A DNA stretch of 64,000 nucleotides. Source: Acidimicrobiia bacterium. GTDB lineage: Bacteria; Actinomycetota; Acidimicrobiia; Acidimicrobiales; CAIXPF01. The translations under genes and the position numbers were made by a program. Positions 18,114 to 27,047 of this stretch are shown here, piece by piece; position 1 is the first letter of the stretch; every line of letters starts with the position of its first letter. The stretch covers positions 62,001 through 126,000 of the forward strand of contig CANJRG010000007.1 in the NCBI GenBank assembly GCA_947476745.1. Direction: 5' to 3'. The notes below the pieces were generated by a model, which saw only the letters and a list, made by a program, of their open reading frames with translations, was not told where the DNA came from and made no database searches.

Positions 18114-18443
18114 TCAGCTCACCTTCTCCAACATCAGACGTCCGTCCTGCAACTCGCCACGCACCCGGTCGCCGATCGCCACCGGGTCGGAACCGGCTAC
18201 GAGCACACCTTTGAGCGCCGGACCGTCGTCGAGGACCACCTCGACCACCGTGAACGGCGTGGCCGGCTCGGGCCGGTGGTGACGATGCACCGTGGCCGTG
18301 GCATGCACCACCCCCGCCGCCGGGAGCTCGACCGGCTCGAGGGTTCCGACCAACGCCCCGCACTGCTCACAGCCGTAGGGCTCCGGCGGTGTCGCCACCC
18401 GGCCACACGCCGGGCAGCGCGTACCGTGCAGTACGGCGCTCAT
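18114..18443 (-). CDS. DUF35 OB-fold/zinc-ribbon protein, partner of the thiolase-like protein
   Basis: A 109-residue protein with an N-terminal rubredoxin-like zinc ribbon (CPAC near residue 10 and CEQC near 25) followed by an OB-fold acyl-CoA-associated domain (VHATATVHRHH, PFTVVEVVLDDGP, DRVRGEL). This is the standard DUF35 architecture. The gene overlaps the end of the aldehyde dehydrogenase gene (ATGA) and abuts the thiolase-like gene, indicating a co-translated complex. In characterised cases the DUF35 subunit is needed for binding of acyl-CoA by the thiolase-like partner. Confidence 0.88.
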   Translation of the reverse strand: MSAVLHGTRCPACGRVATPPEPYGCEQCGALVGTLEPVELPAAGVVHATATVHRHHRPEPATPFTVVEVVLDDGPALKGVLVAGSDPVAIGDRVRGELQDGRLMLEKVS

Positions 18444-19873
18444 CAGAAGCTGAGCCCGACGAGCTTGGTGTCGAGGTACTCGGTGATGCCGTCCTGACCG
18501 CCCTCGCGGCCCAGACCCGAGGACTTCACGCCGCCGAAGGGCGCCGCGGCGCCGGTGGGGTTGATGTCGTTGACGCCGACGATGCCGAACTTCAGCTTCT
18601 CGATGCTGCGATAGGCCCGGCCCAGATCGTTGGTGTACACGTAGCTGGCGAGGCCGTACTCGGTGTCGTTGGCCATAGCCAGCACCTCGTCCTCGGTGTC
18701 GAAGACGATGACCGGGGCCACCGGACCGAAGGTCTCCTCCCGGTAGATCACCATCTCAGCGGTGACCCCGGTGAGCACCGTCGGGGCGAAGAAGTAGCCG
18801 TCGGCCAACGGCCCCTCGGTCAGACGCTGCCCGCCGGTGACCACCGTGGCACCCTTGGCCACCGCGTCACGGACCTGGCGGTCGACCTTGTCCAGCGACG
18901 GCTGGTCGACCAGCGGGCCGATCTGTACGCCCTCGGTGAAGCCGGACCCGGCCTGCATCTTGCCGATGCGATCGGCCAACGCCGCGATGAACGCATCGGC
19001 GATACCGCGTTGCACGTACAACCGGTTGGGGCAGATGCACGCCTGGCCGGTGTTGAGCACCTTCACCATCGCCGCACCGGTGGCCGCCCGCTTGGGGTCG
19101 GCGTCGTCGTACACGATGAAGGGGGCGTGACCGCCGAGTTCCATCGACACCCGCTTCATGGTGGTGGCGGCCTGGGCCATCAGCAGCTTGCCGACCTCGG
19201 TGGAGCCGGTGAAGGTCAGCTTGCGCACCTCGGGGGCCGACAGCAGCTCGGCCCCCACCGGGACCGGGTCGGACGTGGGGACCAGGTTCACCACCCCGGG
19301 CGGAAGGCCCACCTCGTCGAGGATCTTGAACACCTCGATGGCACACAGCGGCGTCTGCTCGGCCGGCTTGAGCACGATCGTGCAGCCCGCGGCGAGCGCC
19401 GGACCGATCTTGCGGGTCAACATCGACACCGGGTAGTTCCACGGCGTGATGGCCGCACACACCCCGACCGGCTGGTGCAGCACCATGAATCGCTGCTCGG
19501 CCCGGTTCGACGGGATGGTCTGGCCGTACACCCGCTTGGCCTCCTCGGCGAACCACAGCAGGAAGTCGGCGGCGTAGCCGACCTCGATGCGGGCCGCCCG
19601 TAGGGGCTTGCCCTGCTCGGAGGTCATCAGCTTGGCGAGGTCCTCGCGGCGCTCCAGCATCAGGTGGTACGCGGCGTACAGCTTCTCGGAGCGTTGGTAG
19701 GCGGTCAGGCCGGCCCAGCCGTCGAACGCCGCGGCCGCGGCCTCGATCGCCCGCCGGGCATCGGCGGCACCGCCGTCAGCCACGTGGTCCAGCACCTTGC
19801 CCGTCGCAGGATCGGTCACCGCGAAGGTTGCCCCACTCGCCGCCGCCTGCCATTGCCCATCGATGTACAGCAC
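18443..19873 (-). CDS. NAD(P)-dependent aldehyde dehydrogenase, succinate-semialdehyde dehydrogenase-like
   Basis: A 476-residue ALDH. Seen in order: TPWNYPVSMLTRKIGPALAAG (cofactor and Asn site, about residue 140), FTGSTEVGKLL (about 220), catalytic general base in MELGGHAPFIV (about 245), nucleophilic Cys in NTGQACICPNR (about 278), and the C-terminal PFGGVKSSGLGREGG. These are typical of the GabD subgroup that oxidises succinate semialdehyde and related omega-oxo acids. GTG start with a weak ribosome-binding site. It is the first gene of a unit with DUF35 and the thiolase-like gene, so its substrate may be an aldehyde released by that pair; this is speculative. Confidence 0.9.
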   Translation of the reverse strand: MLYIDGQWQAAASGATFAVTDPATGKVLDHVADGGAADARRAIEAAAAAFDGWAGLTAYQRSEKLYAAYHLMLERREDLAKLMTSEQGKPLRAARIEVGYAADFLLWFAEEAKRVYGQTIPSNRAEQRFMVLHQPVGVCAAITPWNYPVSMLTRKIGPALAAGCTIVLKPAEQTPLCAIEVFKILDEVGLPPGVVNLVPTSDPVPVGAELLSAPEVRKLTFTGSTEVGKLLMAQAATTMKRVSMELGGHAPFIVYDDADPKRAATGAAMVKVLNTGQACICPNRLYVQRGIADAFIAALADRIGKMQAGSGFTEGVQIGPLVDQPSLDKVDRQVRDAVAKGATVVTGGQRLTEGPLADGYFFAPTVLTGVTAEMVIYREETFGPVAPVIVFDTEDEVLAMANDTEYGLASYVYTNDLGRAYRSIEKLKFGIVGVNDINPTGAAAPFGGVKSSGLGREGGQDGITEYLDTKLVGLSF

Positions 19874-19933
19874 GGCGCGCAGGTTAGTTGGCGAGCCCGG
19901 CCGGCGGGGCCGGGGCGGCGTCAGCGACCGACG

Positions 19934-20800
19934 TCAGCCGCCGGCAACGGTGCGTTCGGCGGCGATGACGGTGTTGCGCAGCAGCATGGCCACCGTGGTC
20001 GGGCCGACCCCACCGAGCCGGGGGGTGACCCACGACGCCACCTCGGCCACGTCGTCGTCGACGTCGGCGAGGAGCTTGCGGCCCGACCAGCTGATACCGC
20101 CGCTGATGACCACCGCGCCGGGCCGCACCATGTCGGCGGTGACGAAGTTGGGGATGCCCACGCCGGCGATCACGATGTCACCCTGGCGGGTGTAGGCCGC
20201 GAGGTCCTTGACCCCGGAGTGCACGACGGTGACCGCGGCGTCGGCCCCCGGGCCCTTCGCCGACATCAGCAGCGCCATCGGCCGGCCCAGGGTCGGCCCG
20301 CGACCGACCACCACCACGTGGGTGCCGGCGGTGGGAATGCCGTAGTGGATCAGCATGGCCTGGATCCCGGCCGGGGCGCAGGGCACCGGGGCCTTCTCGC
20401 CCAGCACCAGCTTGCCGAGGTTCTCCGGATGCAGGCCGTCGGCGTCCTTGGCCGGGTCGATGGCGGACAGCACGGCGTCGAGGTCGTACCCGGCCGGCAG
20501 CGGCAGCTGCACCAGGTAGGCGTGGACCTCGGGATCGGCGTTGAAGGCGGCCACCGCGTCGAGCAACGCCGCCTGGCCGGCATCGCCGGGCAGATGACGG
20601 TGGTGGGAGCGGATACCCACCGCGGCGCAGGTCTCGTGCTTCTTGCCGACATAGCCGGCCGAGGGTGCGTCGTCCCCGACCAGGATGGTGCCCAGACCGG
20701 GGATGACACCGGCCGGGGCGAGCGCCGCGACGCGGCGCCGCACATCGTCGAGAACGACATCGGCGACCGGCTGACCGGCAAGGAGGGAGGCCATGGGCAT
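19934..20800 (-). CDS. folD: Bifunctional methylenetetrahydrofolate dehydrogenase/cyclohydrolase
   Basis: A 288-residue cytosolic enzyme interconverting 5,10-methylene- and 10-formyl-tetrahydrofolate. Family features: catalytic Lys in YVGKKHETC (about residue 53), LVQLPLPAGYD, PAKDADGLHPENLGKL (about 116), VVVGRGPTLGRPMALLM (NADP loop, about 160) and TPRLGGVGPTTVAMLLRNTV near the end. The ATG at 20800 has AAGG just upstream; ATG 20794 is the alternative. No operon partner is evident; the array of 16-base repeats lies upstream. Confidence 0.95.
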   Translation of the reverse strand: MPMASLLAGQPVADVVLDDVRRRVAALAPAGVIPGLGTILVGDDAPSAGYVGKKHETCAAVGIRSHHRHLPGDAGQAALLDAVAAFNADPEVHAYLVQLPLPAGYDLDAVLSAIDPAKDADGLHPENLGKLVLGEKAPVPCAPAGIQAMLIHYGIPTAGTHVVVVGRGPTLGRPMALLMSAKGPGADAAVTVVHSGVKDLAAYTRQGDIVIAGVGIPNFVTADMVRPGAVVISGGISWSGRKLLADVDDDVAEVASWVTPRLGGVGPTTVAMLLRNTVIAAERTVAGG

Positions 20801-20825
20801 CAGCCTTGTGTAGCACCACCGCCCC

Positions 20826-20880
20826 GGGCCAGCCGTACCCGGCCGGGCCAGCCGTACCCGCCCCGGGCCAGCCGTACCCG
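20826..20880. repeat. Three tandem copies of a 16-base unit upstream of folD
   Basis: GGGCCAGCCGTACCCG occurs exactly at 20826, 20845 and 20865, with 3-4 base spacers. It fills the gap between the CoA-transferase stop and folD. Confidence 0.9.
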
Positions 20881-20887
20881 CCTCGGT

Positions 20888-22117
20888 TCAGGACTCCGCA
20901 GGGCGGATGACGCCGGCTTGGTCGAGGGCGTCGATCTCCTCGGCGCTGTAGCCCAGCTCGGCAAGCACGTCGCGGCTGTGCTGGCCGACGTCGGGGGCCG
21001 GGCCGCGAACCGCGATGTCGGCACCGGCGATATGGAACGGGGCGGCCACCGTGCGGAACTCGAAGCCGTGGACGGGGTCCTGCACCGGGGCGAACATCCC
21101 CAACGCCTCGGCCTGGGGGTCCGCGATCACGTCGGGCAGCAACTGCACCGGTGCCCAGATCACCCCGGCCTCGTCGAGCCGGGTCGCCCACTCGGCGAGC
21201 GGGCGGGTGGCGAAGATGTCGTCGATGGCGGCGACCAGTTCGGCGGCGTGGCCGAGCCGGGTCGCCACGTCGGCATAGCGCTCGTCGAAGATCCACTCGG
21301 TGCGATCGGCAGCCACGCAGAAGCTGTCCCAGTAATCGCGCGGCCCGGGCATGCACAGCGCCACCCAGCGACCATCGGCGCAGCGGTAGCGACAGGTCAG
21401 CGGGTTCGGCCATTCGGCCCGCGCCGTCTTCGGCGGCTGGGCACCGTCGATGAGGGTCATCGACAGGTCGCTGGCCAGCGTCCACGCCGCCACCTGGAAC
21501 AACGCCACCTCGACCCGCTGGAAACGGTCGGTCCGGTCGCGTTCGCGCAGCGCGGTGAGCACCGCCGACAGCAAGGCCAGAGCCGTGGTGTGGTCACCCT
21601 GGCCGGGACGAAAGGCGGGCGGCGGACCACCCGGTTCGCCGATGACCGAGGACACCCCGCCCCGGGCGAAGAACGCCGTCCAGTCATAACCCGGCTTGCC
21701 GGCCAGCGGCCCGGTGCTGCCGTAGCCGCCGAGCAAGGCGTACACCAGCCTCGGGCAGGACGCCTCGAGATCCTCCGCACGCAACCGGTAGCGGGCGAGG
21801 CGGTCCTCGGTGAGGTTGGTGAGGAAGATGTCGGCCCCCGCGGCGAGCCGGTGCACGATGGCCACCCCTTCGGCCTGGCCGAGGTCGGCCACCACCGACC
21901 GCTTCCCCCGGTTGTCCACGGTGAAATAGCCGTCCGGATGCGGCCCCGGGCCGGCGGCGGGGTCGATGCGGCGGTGAGCGCCGCGCAGGATGTCGCCCGT
22001 GGGCGGTTCGACCTTGACCACGTCGGCACCGAGATCGGCCATGATCGCCGCCGCCGACGGCGCGGCGATCATGTTGGCCACCTCGACGACCCGGATTCCC
22101 GACAACGGACCTGCCAT
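20888..22117 (-). CDS. CaiB/BaiF family (family III) CoA-transferase
   Basis: A 409-residue protein. The N-terminus SGIRVVEVANMIAAPSAAAI followed by DLGADVVKVEPPTGD is diagnostic of family III CoA-transferases, as are NRGKRSV, YGSTGPLAGKPGYD and the later GDHTTALALLSAV segment, which holds the predicted catalytic Asp. These enzymes move CoA between carboxylic acids (formyl-CoA/oxalate, carnitine, bile acid, 2-methylacyl substrates). ATG at 22117 is used; the longer frame is antisense to the next gene. Substrate unknown; acyl-CoA metabolism is a theme of this region. Confidence 0.9.
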   Translation of the reverse strand: MAGPLSGIRVVEVANMIAAPSAAAIMADLGADVVKVEPPTGDILRGAHRRIDPAAGPGPHPDGYFTVDNRGKRSVVADLGQAEGVAIVHRLAAGADIFLTNLTEDRLARYRLRAEDLEASCPRLVYALLGGYGSTGPLAGKPGYDWTAFFARGGVSSVIGEPGGPPPAFRPGQGDHTTALALLSAVLTALRERDRTDRFQRVEVALFQVAAWTLASDLSMTLIDGAQPPKTARAEWPNPLTCRYRCADGRWVALCMPGPRDYWDSFCVAADRTEWIFDERYADVATRLGHAAELVAAIDDIFATRPLAEWATRLDEAGVIWAPVQLLPDVIADPQAEALGMFAPVQDPVHGFEFRTVAAPFHIAGADIAVRGPAPDVGQHSRDVLAELGYSAEEIDALDQAGVIRPAES

Positions 22118-22170
22118 CGCCCCGACCGTAGCGGCACCCGGGCAGGGGTGACGGCCGGTAACGTCGGGCC

Positions 22171-22962
22171 GTGCGGGTGGTGTGCTGGAACCTCCGAGGC
22201 GGCACCGACGCCAAGTGGGAGCTGCTGCGCGGCCTGCGCCCCGATGTCGCCGTGCTTCCCGAGGCGGCGCGTGCCCCCCGCCGGCTCGAACCCTCCCTGC
22301 TCGAAGCCGCGCCGAGCTGGCACTGGGTCGGCCGAAACCCGGCCAAGGGTCTCGCCGTCGCGACCTTCGGCGCCGAGTCCGGTGCGCTGGCACCCGACGC
22401 CACCGGACGCTGGTCGGTGGCGGCACGACAGGGATCGCTCACCGTGCTGGGGATCTGGTCCTGCCCCACCGGCGGGCAATACGCCCTCGAGGTGGAACGG
22501 GCCCTCGACGCCCACGCCCGCTGGCTCGACCCCGACGGCGAGCTCATCGTGGCAGGAGATTTCAACGTGGTCGGCCGGGGGGCCTCAGGGGCCTCAGGGG
22601 CCACGGCCCGGCTGTTCGCCCGGCTCGGCCGGCTCGGGCTCACCAGTGCATACCATACGGTACGGCATGAGGTACCCGGCGCGGAGTCGGCGGCCACCTA
22701 CTTCCACCACCGCGACCCCGACCGGCCGTTCCACATCGACTTCTGCTTCGTGTCCGCAACGTTGCGCCGGCGACTGGCCGGGGTCGAGGTCGGTTCCTAC
22801 GAGGACTGGGTGCGGCCCGGCCACTCCGACCACTGCCCGCTCGTCGTGGAGTTCGACCCGGCGCCGGCCCGGCGCGCACGCACCGAACCGGCCGAACCGG
22901 CCGGCGGACACGAGCGGCACGAGCGGCACGACGGGCTTTCACCCGGCACCGGCGGGCGTTAG
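22171..22962 (+). CDS. Endonuclease/exonuclease/phosphatase (EEP) family protein
   Basis: A 263-residue protein with the DNase I-like fold. Active-site strands are VCWNLRGG (residues 3-10), LPEAAR (metal Glu, about 31), AGDFNVVG (about 130), FHIDFCFVS (about 187) and GHSDHCPLVVEF near residue 220. The C-terminal 35 residues are low-complexity (RTEPAEPAGGHERHERHDG) and resemble translated repeats. GTG start, divergent from the CoA-transferase over 53 bases. No signal peptide, so it is probably cytosolic; DNA, lipid or phosphoester substrates are all possible. Confidence 0.85.
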   Translation: MRVVCWNLRGGTDAKWELLRGLRPDVAVLPEAARAPRRLEPSLLEAAPSWHWVGRNPAKGLAVATFGAESGALAPDATGRWSVAARQGSLTVLGIWSCPTGGQYALEVERALDAHARWLDPDGELIVAGDFNVVGRGASGASGATARLFARLGRLGLTSAYHTVRHEVPGAESAATYFHHRDPDRPFHIDFCFVSATLRRRLAGVEVGSYEDWVRPGHSDHCPLVVEFDPAPARRARTEPAEPAGGHERHERHDGLSPGTGGR

Positions 22963-23136
22963 ATTCCGGCGGTGGGAGCGGGCGGTTGCCCGGACCAGGC
23001 CCACGTCGGGACGAGACCGGACGAGCACCGGCCGCATCCGGCGAGACCCGGAGACACCGGGCGCCACCGGGCGCCACCGGACCAGACGCACCGGCGCGCA
23101 GCGAAGCGACACCGAGACACGGCCCCAGGGGGATCG

Positions 23137-23862
23137 ATGACCGAATCCGGGGCAGACCGCCCGTACACCCTCACCGACGAGGTCCGCAAGGTCCTCACCA
23201 CGGTGTCCACCGCCACCATCACCTCACAGCTGCAGCGCCGCGGCCTGCGCAACTGCTTCCTCAACGGCCTGGGGCCCACCCGGCCCGGCACCCGGCTGCT
23301 GGGCTACGCCCACACCGTGCGCTACGTCGCCCTGCGCGAGGACCTGCAGAAGCAGCAGGGGCTGATGAACGCCCAGCGACGCGCCGTGGAAGCCATCCAG
23401 CCCGACGAGGTGCTGGTGATCGAGGCCCGCGGCGAGGCCCATGCCGGCACCATCGGCGACATCTTCACCATGCGGGTCAAGGCCCTCGGCGGGACCGGGG
23501 TGATCACCGACGGTGCCCTGCGGGACTCCCCCGCCATCCGCGCCATCGACCTGCCCGTGTACCACCAATCCTCGCACGCCGCCACGCTCGGCAAGCTGCA
23601 CCTGCCGTGGGAGACCCAGACCGTGGTCACCTGCGCCGGGGTCACCGTCGTACCCGGCGACGTGCTGGTCGGCGACGACGAAGGGGTGGTGGTCATCCCC
23701 GCCGCCCTCGTCGAGGAGGTGGCCCGCGACTCCGCCACGATGGAGATCGAGGAGGAATGGGCCCTCGAACGGGTCGCCGCCGGGGAGAGCTCGGTGGGGA
23801 CCTTCCCCATCTCCAAGGACCGCCGCCCCGAGTTCGAGGCCTGGCTGCAGGCCCGGGGCTGA
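23137..23862 (+). CDS. RraA/HMG-CHA aldolase family protein
   Basis: A 241-residue protein of the RraA-like fold. The metal/phosphate site GVITDGALRDSPAIRA (about residue 125) carries the Gly...Arg-Asp signature of the class II 4-hydroxy-4-methyl-2-oxoglutarate/4-carboxy-4-hydroxy-2-oxoadipate aldolases, and GDVLVGDDEGVVVIPAALVEEV is typical near the C-terminus. Such aldolases release pyruvate in aromatic meta-cleavage pathways, but the fold also includes RNase E inhibitors. ATG at 23137 is preceded by AGGGGGAT. The Rid gene follows 18 bases later, suggesting co-transcription. Confidence 0.85.
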   Translation: MTESGADRPYTLTDEVRKVLTTVSTATITSQLQRRGLRNCFLNGLGPTRPGTRLLGYAHTVRYVALREDLQKQQGLMNAQRRAVEAIQPDEVLVIEARGEAHAGTIGDIFTMRVKALGGTGVITDGALRDSPAIRAIDLPVYHQSSHAATLGKLHLPWETQTVVTCAGVTVVPGDVLVGDDEGVVVIPAALVEEVARDSATMEIEEEWALERVAAGESSVGTFPISKDRRPEFEAWLQARG

Positions 23863-23880
23863 CAGGAAACGAGAACCGCC

Positions 23881-24258
23881 ATGGCCCGCCGCTCCATCGA
23901 CATCGACTCCTTCGCCCACGTCAACCCGATCCCGGCTGCGTCCCGGGTCGGCCCGTTGGTGGTGTCGAGCATCATCCCGCCGTTCAACCCCGGCGAACGC
24001 AAGGTCCCCAAGGACTTCCAGGACTGCGTACGCAACATCTACCTGCACATGGGCCAGATGCTCGCCGCCGCCGGCGCCGATTGGGAACACGTCGCCAAGA
24101 TCACGTTCTACGTGAGCGACCTCGAGTTCCGCGAACAGCTCAACGACCAGTTCGTCGAGCACTTCCCCGACCCCGCGTCACGGCCGGCGCGCTATACCGC
24201 GCTGTCCCAGGGCGGACCCAAGGTGTCCGCCGAGTTCATCGCCTACATCGAGGACTGA
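23881..24258 (+). CDS. Rid (YjgF/YER057c/UK114) family protein
   Basis: A 125-residue protein with the Rid core: VVSSIIPP, a long helix with HMGQMLAAAGADWEHVAKITFYVSD and RPARYTALSQ. Family members form trimers, and RidA-type members hydrolyse reactive enamines/imines. The usual RidA arginine in a RxxxxV strand is not obvious here, so it may belong to another Rid subgroup attached to catabolic clusters. It sits 18 bases after the RraA-type aldolase gene and faces pcaB tail to tail. Confidence 0.85.
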   Translation: MARRSIDIDSFAHVNPIPAASRVGPLVVSSIIPPFNPGERKVPKDFQDCVRNIYLHMGQMLAAAGADWEHVAKITFYVSDLEFREQLNDQFVEHFPDPASRPARYTALSQGGPKVSAEFIAYIED

Positions 24259-24285
24259 CGGCCACAAGCCGGCGCACGGGCCCGC

Positions 24286-25647
24286 TCAGAAGGCCCGGGC
24301 GTCCGCGAGGGCCCGGTCGATGAAGGTGTCGGTCGAACCGGCGACCGACCCCGGCGAGAACACCGCATCGACCGCGGCCTCGCCGAGCACGGCGGTGACG
24401 TCGGGTCGGCCACCGAGCACCGCCCGTAGCTGCCGACCGCCGGCCAGCGCCTCGGTGCAGGCCTGCTCGACCAACCGCTGGGCCTCGAGCCGGCCCAGCG
24501 CCGGCGCCAGGGCCGCGGTCGCGGCCTCGGCGTACAGCAGCCCGCCGGTACGGGCCAGGTTCGCGGCCATCGCCACGGGGACCGGTTCGAGATGCTCGAG
24601 CACGTCGACCAGCCACGCCGCCGCCGACCCGGTGCTGCGCAACGCCGTGGTGAGCGGCTGCCACTCGGCGTGCCACGCCCCGGCGGCCCGTTCGTGTTCG
24701 TGGGCCATCGAGCCCAACAGGGTGGCCACCTCCCCCGGCACGGTCCGGGCCGCGGCCAGCACCGACACCGCGGCCACCGGGTTGCGCTTGTGCGGCATGG
24801 CCGACGAGCCGCCCCGGCTGGCAGCGGTGTCGCGCACCTCGGCCACCTCGGTCTGCGCCAGCAGCACGACATCACCGGCCACCTTGGCCGCAGCGCCTGC
24901 GGCGAGGCCCAGCACCCCGGCCAGCTCGGCGATCCGGCTGCGCTCGGTGTGCCACGGCAGGACCGGCTCGGCCAGGCCCAGGCGACTGGCGAAGGCCGCG
25001 AGCACCGCAGGGCCCGACCGGCCGTAAACCGACAGGGTCCCCACCGCGCCCCCGAGCTGCACCGCCGGCAGCTCCGCCATGGCCCGCTCGACCCGACGCC
25101 CGGCGGCGACCAGGCCCGACGTCCAGCCGGCGGCCTTCAGCCCGAAGGTGATGGGGGCGGCGTGCTGGCCCAGGGTCCGGCCGACCATGGCCAGGTGCCG
25201 ATGGGTCTCGGACAGCTGCACGGCGCGGCGCACCGCCAGGCGCAGATCGCCGGCCAGCGCGGCGAGGGCCGCCCGGCTCACCAACATGGCGGCGGTGTCG
25301 ATGATGTCCTGGCTGGTCGCCCCGCGGTGCACCAGCTGCGCCGCCGCCGGGTCGACCGCGGCCACTGCGGTGCTCAGCGCCCGGACCAGCGGGATCACCG
25401 GGTTGGCGCCGTCGACGGCGTCGCGGCCCAGCGCATCGAGGTCGAAGGCCTCGGCCCGACACGCTGCGGCCACCACGGCGGCGTGGGCCACGGTGGCCAG
25501 GCCGGCGTCGGCCTGGGCCACGGCCAGCGCGGCCTCGGCGTCGAGCATGGCCTGCAGCCACGCCGCATCGGTGGTGGCGGCAAAGGCCGCGCCGCGGGAC
25601 AGCACCGGGCCGAACAGGCCCCGCTCGCTCGTCGCCGCGTCGCTCAC
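24286..25647 (-). CDS. pcaB: 3-carboxy-cis,cis-muconate cycloisomerase
   Basis: A 453-residue member of the fumarase/aspartase superfamily. It converts 3-carboxy-cis,cis-muconate, the ring-cleavage product of protocatechuate, to gamma-carboxymuconolactone. Seen: RGATSQDIIDTAAML (about residue 110), TFGLKAAGW, HTERSRIAEL and the superfamily signature GGSSAMPHKRNPVAAV (about 285). The GTG start overlaps the pcaG stop (GTGA), fixing the start and showing translational coupling in a pcaH-pcaG-pcaB unit. pcaC, pcaD and pcaIJF are not in the window. Confidence 0.95.
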   Translation of the reverse strand: MSDAATSERGLFGPVLSRGAAFAATTDAAWLQAMLDAEAALAVAQADAGLATVAHAAVVAAACRAEAFDLDALGRDAVDGANPVIPLVRALSTAVAAVDPAAAQLVHRGATSQDIIDTAAMLVSRAALAALAGDLRLAVRRAVQLSETHRHLAMVGRTLGQHAAPITFGLKAAGWTSGLVAAGRRVERAMAELPAVQLGGAVGTLSVYGRSGPAVLAAFASRLGLAEPVLPWHTERSRIAELAGVLGLAAGAAAKVAGDVVLLAQTEVAEVRDTAASRGGSSAMPHKRNPVAAVSVLAAARTVPGEVATLLGSMAHEHERAAGAWHAEWQPLTTALRSTGSAAAWLVDVLEHLEPVPVAMAANLARTGGLLYAEAATAALAPALGRLEAQRLVEQACTEALAGGRQLRAVLGGRPDVTAVLGEAAVDAVFSPGSVAGSTDTFIDRALADARAF

Positions 25648-26258
25648 AGCGCGAAGAACACGGTCTCGTCCTCGCCCTGCAGACGCACGGCGAAGTGGTA
25701 CCCGTCCTCGGTGGCGGTGGCCACCAGCGTCGGGCGACGGGCCGGCTCGACCAGCTCGGCGAGCACCGGGTCGGTAGCGGTGGCGGCGGCCTCGTCGGCG
25801 AAGTAGATCCGGGTCACGACCCGGTCGAGCAGGCCGCGGGCGAACACCGACACGGCGAGGTGCGGGGCCGCCCAGCGACGGCCGGCGGCGGGCACCGGGC
25901 CCGGCTTGACGGTGTGGATCGCCCAGCGGCCCTCGTCGTCGGTGGGGCACCGACCGAAGCCGACGAAACCGGCCGGCACGTCGGCGTCACCGGTGGCGGT
26001 CTGCCAGGTCTCGACCACGGCGTCGGCCACCGGGTCACCGTTGCCGTCGGTGACCGTGCCCCGCACCCAGAACCCCCCGGCCGTACCGACCGGTACGACG
26101 AGGGCTTCGGCGGGATCGGCCAGGGCCAGGTGCAGGAACGGGCCTACGGTCTGCGACGGCGACACGCCGAACGCGGCACCGCTGGTCATCACCGGTGGCC
26201 GGTGGTGCGCCAAGTCGGGCTGTGCGTGGTCGGGCTGTTCCAGGTCAGACATGACCAT
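25644..26258 (-). CDS. pcaG: Protocatechuate 3,4-dioxygenase alpha subunit
   Basis: A 204-residue subunit of the intradiol ring-cleavage dioxygenase. It shows SQTVGPFLHLAL (about residue 34), the beta-sandwich core WVRGTVTDGNGDPVADAVVETWQ, GFGRCPTDDEGRWAIHTVKPGPV, and HLAVSVFARGLLDRVVTRIYF. As expected for the alpha chain, the iron ligands reside on PcaH. Starts at 26258 or 26252 (two Met codons), overlapping the end of pcaH by 14 or 8 bases. It is coupled to pcaB downstream. Confidence 0.94.
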   Translation of the reverse strand: MVMSDLEQPDHAQPDLAHHRPPVMTSGAAFGVSPSQTVGPFLHLALADPAEALVVPVGTAGGFWVRGTVTDGNGDPVADAVVETWQTATGDADVPAGFVGFGRCPTDDEGRWAIHTVKPGPVPAAGRRWAAPHLAVSVFARGLLDRVVTRIYFADEAAATATDPVLAELVEPARRPTLVATATEDGYHFAVRLQGEDETVFFAL

Positions 26259-26988
26259 CCTCGCCGGGCGGTTCGAAGGGGACGGCGAGCGGGCCGCGCA
26301 GCACGATGTCCCAACGGAACCCCAACGCCCACTCGGCCTCGGTCAGCCCGTGGTCGTAGGCGCTGACCAGCCGTTGTCGCGCCGCCGGATCGGGGATGGC
26401 CCCGAGGATGGGGTCCTGGAAGAACAGCGGGTCGTCGGGGAAGTACATCTGGGTCACCAGCCGCTGGCTGAAGGACCGGCCGAACAACGACACGTGGATG
26501 TGCGCAGGCCTCCAGGCATTGGTGTGGTTGCCCCAGGGGTAGGCGCCGGGCTTGACGGTGAGGAACCGGTAGCAGCCCTCGGCGTCGGTCACCGTACGGC
26601 CGGCACCGGTGAAGTTGGGGTCGAGCGCACCCGGCCAGCGGTCGCGCTCATGGCAGTAGCGGCCCGAGGCATTGGCCTGCCAGATCTCGATCAGCGTGTC
26701 GGGCACCGGGCGGCCGTCGGCGTCGGTCACCCGGCCGGCCACCACGATGCGCTGGCCCACCGCCTCGCCGCCGGGCCCACGGGTGAGGTCGTCATCGCCG
26801 GGCCGCACCCGGCCGGCCCCGAACAACGGACCGGTCAGCTCGTGCAGCCCGGGGGGCAACGGCACGAGCGGACGGCTCGGTGCGCGCCCGCCCGTGCTGC
26901 GGTAGGCCGGGCTGGCCAGCGGCGCGTTGGTTCCCGGCGCGGGCAGGGCGTACCCGGCCGGCAGCCCGGCGGGCTCGGGTGTGGTCAT
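26245..26988 (-). CDS. pcaH: Protocatechuate 3,4-dioxygenase beta subunit
   Basis: A 247-residue catalytic subunit. The non-haem Fe(III) ligands are visible: Tyr in GRYCHERD (about residue 115), then Tyr, His and His in PGAYPWGNHTNAWRPAHIHVSLFG (about 150-172, spanning two Tyr/His clusters). The enzyme cleaves protocatechuate between its two hydroxyls using O2. ATG at 26988 has a strong AAGGAGG site; the frame continues upstream but without a better start. First gene of pcaHGB and 59 bases after pobA, which makes its substrate. Confidence 0.95.
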   Translation of the reverse strand: MTTPEPAGLPAGYALPAPGTNAPLASPAYRSTGGRAPSRPLVPLPPGLHELTGPLFGAGRVRPGDDDLTRGPGGEAVGQRIVVAGRVTDADGRPVPDTLIEIWQANASGRYCHERDRWPGALDPNFTGAGRTVTDAEGCYRFLTVKPGAYPWGNHTNAWRPAHIHVSLFGRSFSQRLVTQMYFPDDPLFFQDPILGAIPDPAARQRLVSAYDHGLTEAEWALGFRWDIVLRGPLAVPFEPPGEDGHV

Positions 26989-27047
26989 CACGGCCTCCTT
27001 AACCTGCGGTCGGGGTGGAACCGTGCGGTCCGGTCCCGCTGCGGCAC

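Noticed and set aside
19664..23140. A 1158-codon open frame on the plus strand, and similar giants at 54045-57524, 58700-61864 and, on the minus strand, 35551-38589
   Set aside because: All lie opposite or across well-recognised genes (aldehyde dehydrogenase, folD, CoA-transferase, helicase, fadJ-like, boxB/bclA). They are artefacts of high GC, rich in Arg/Gly/Pro/His with no family motifs.
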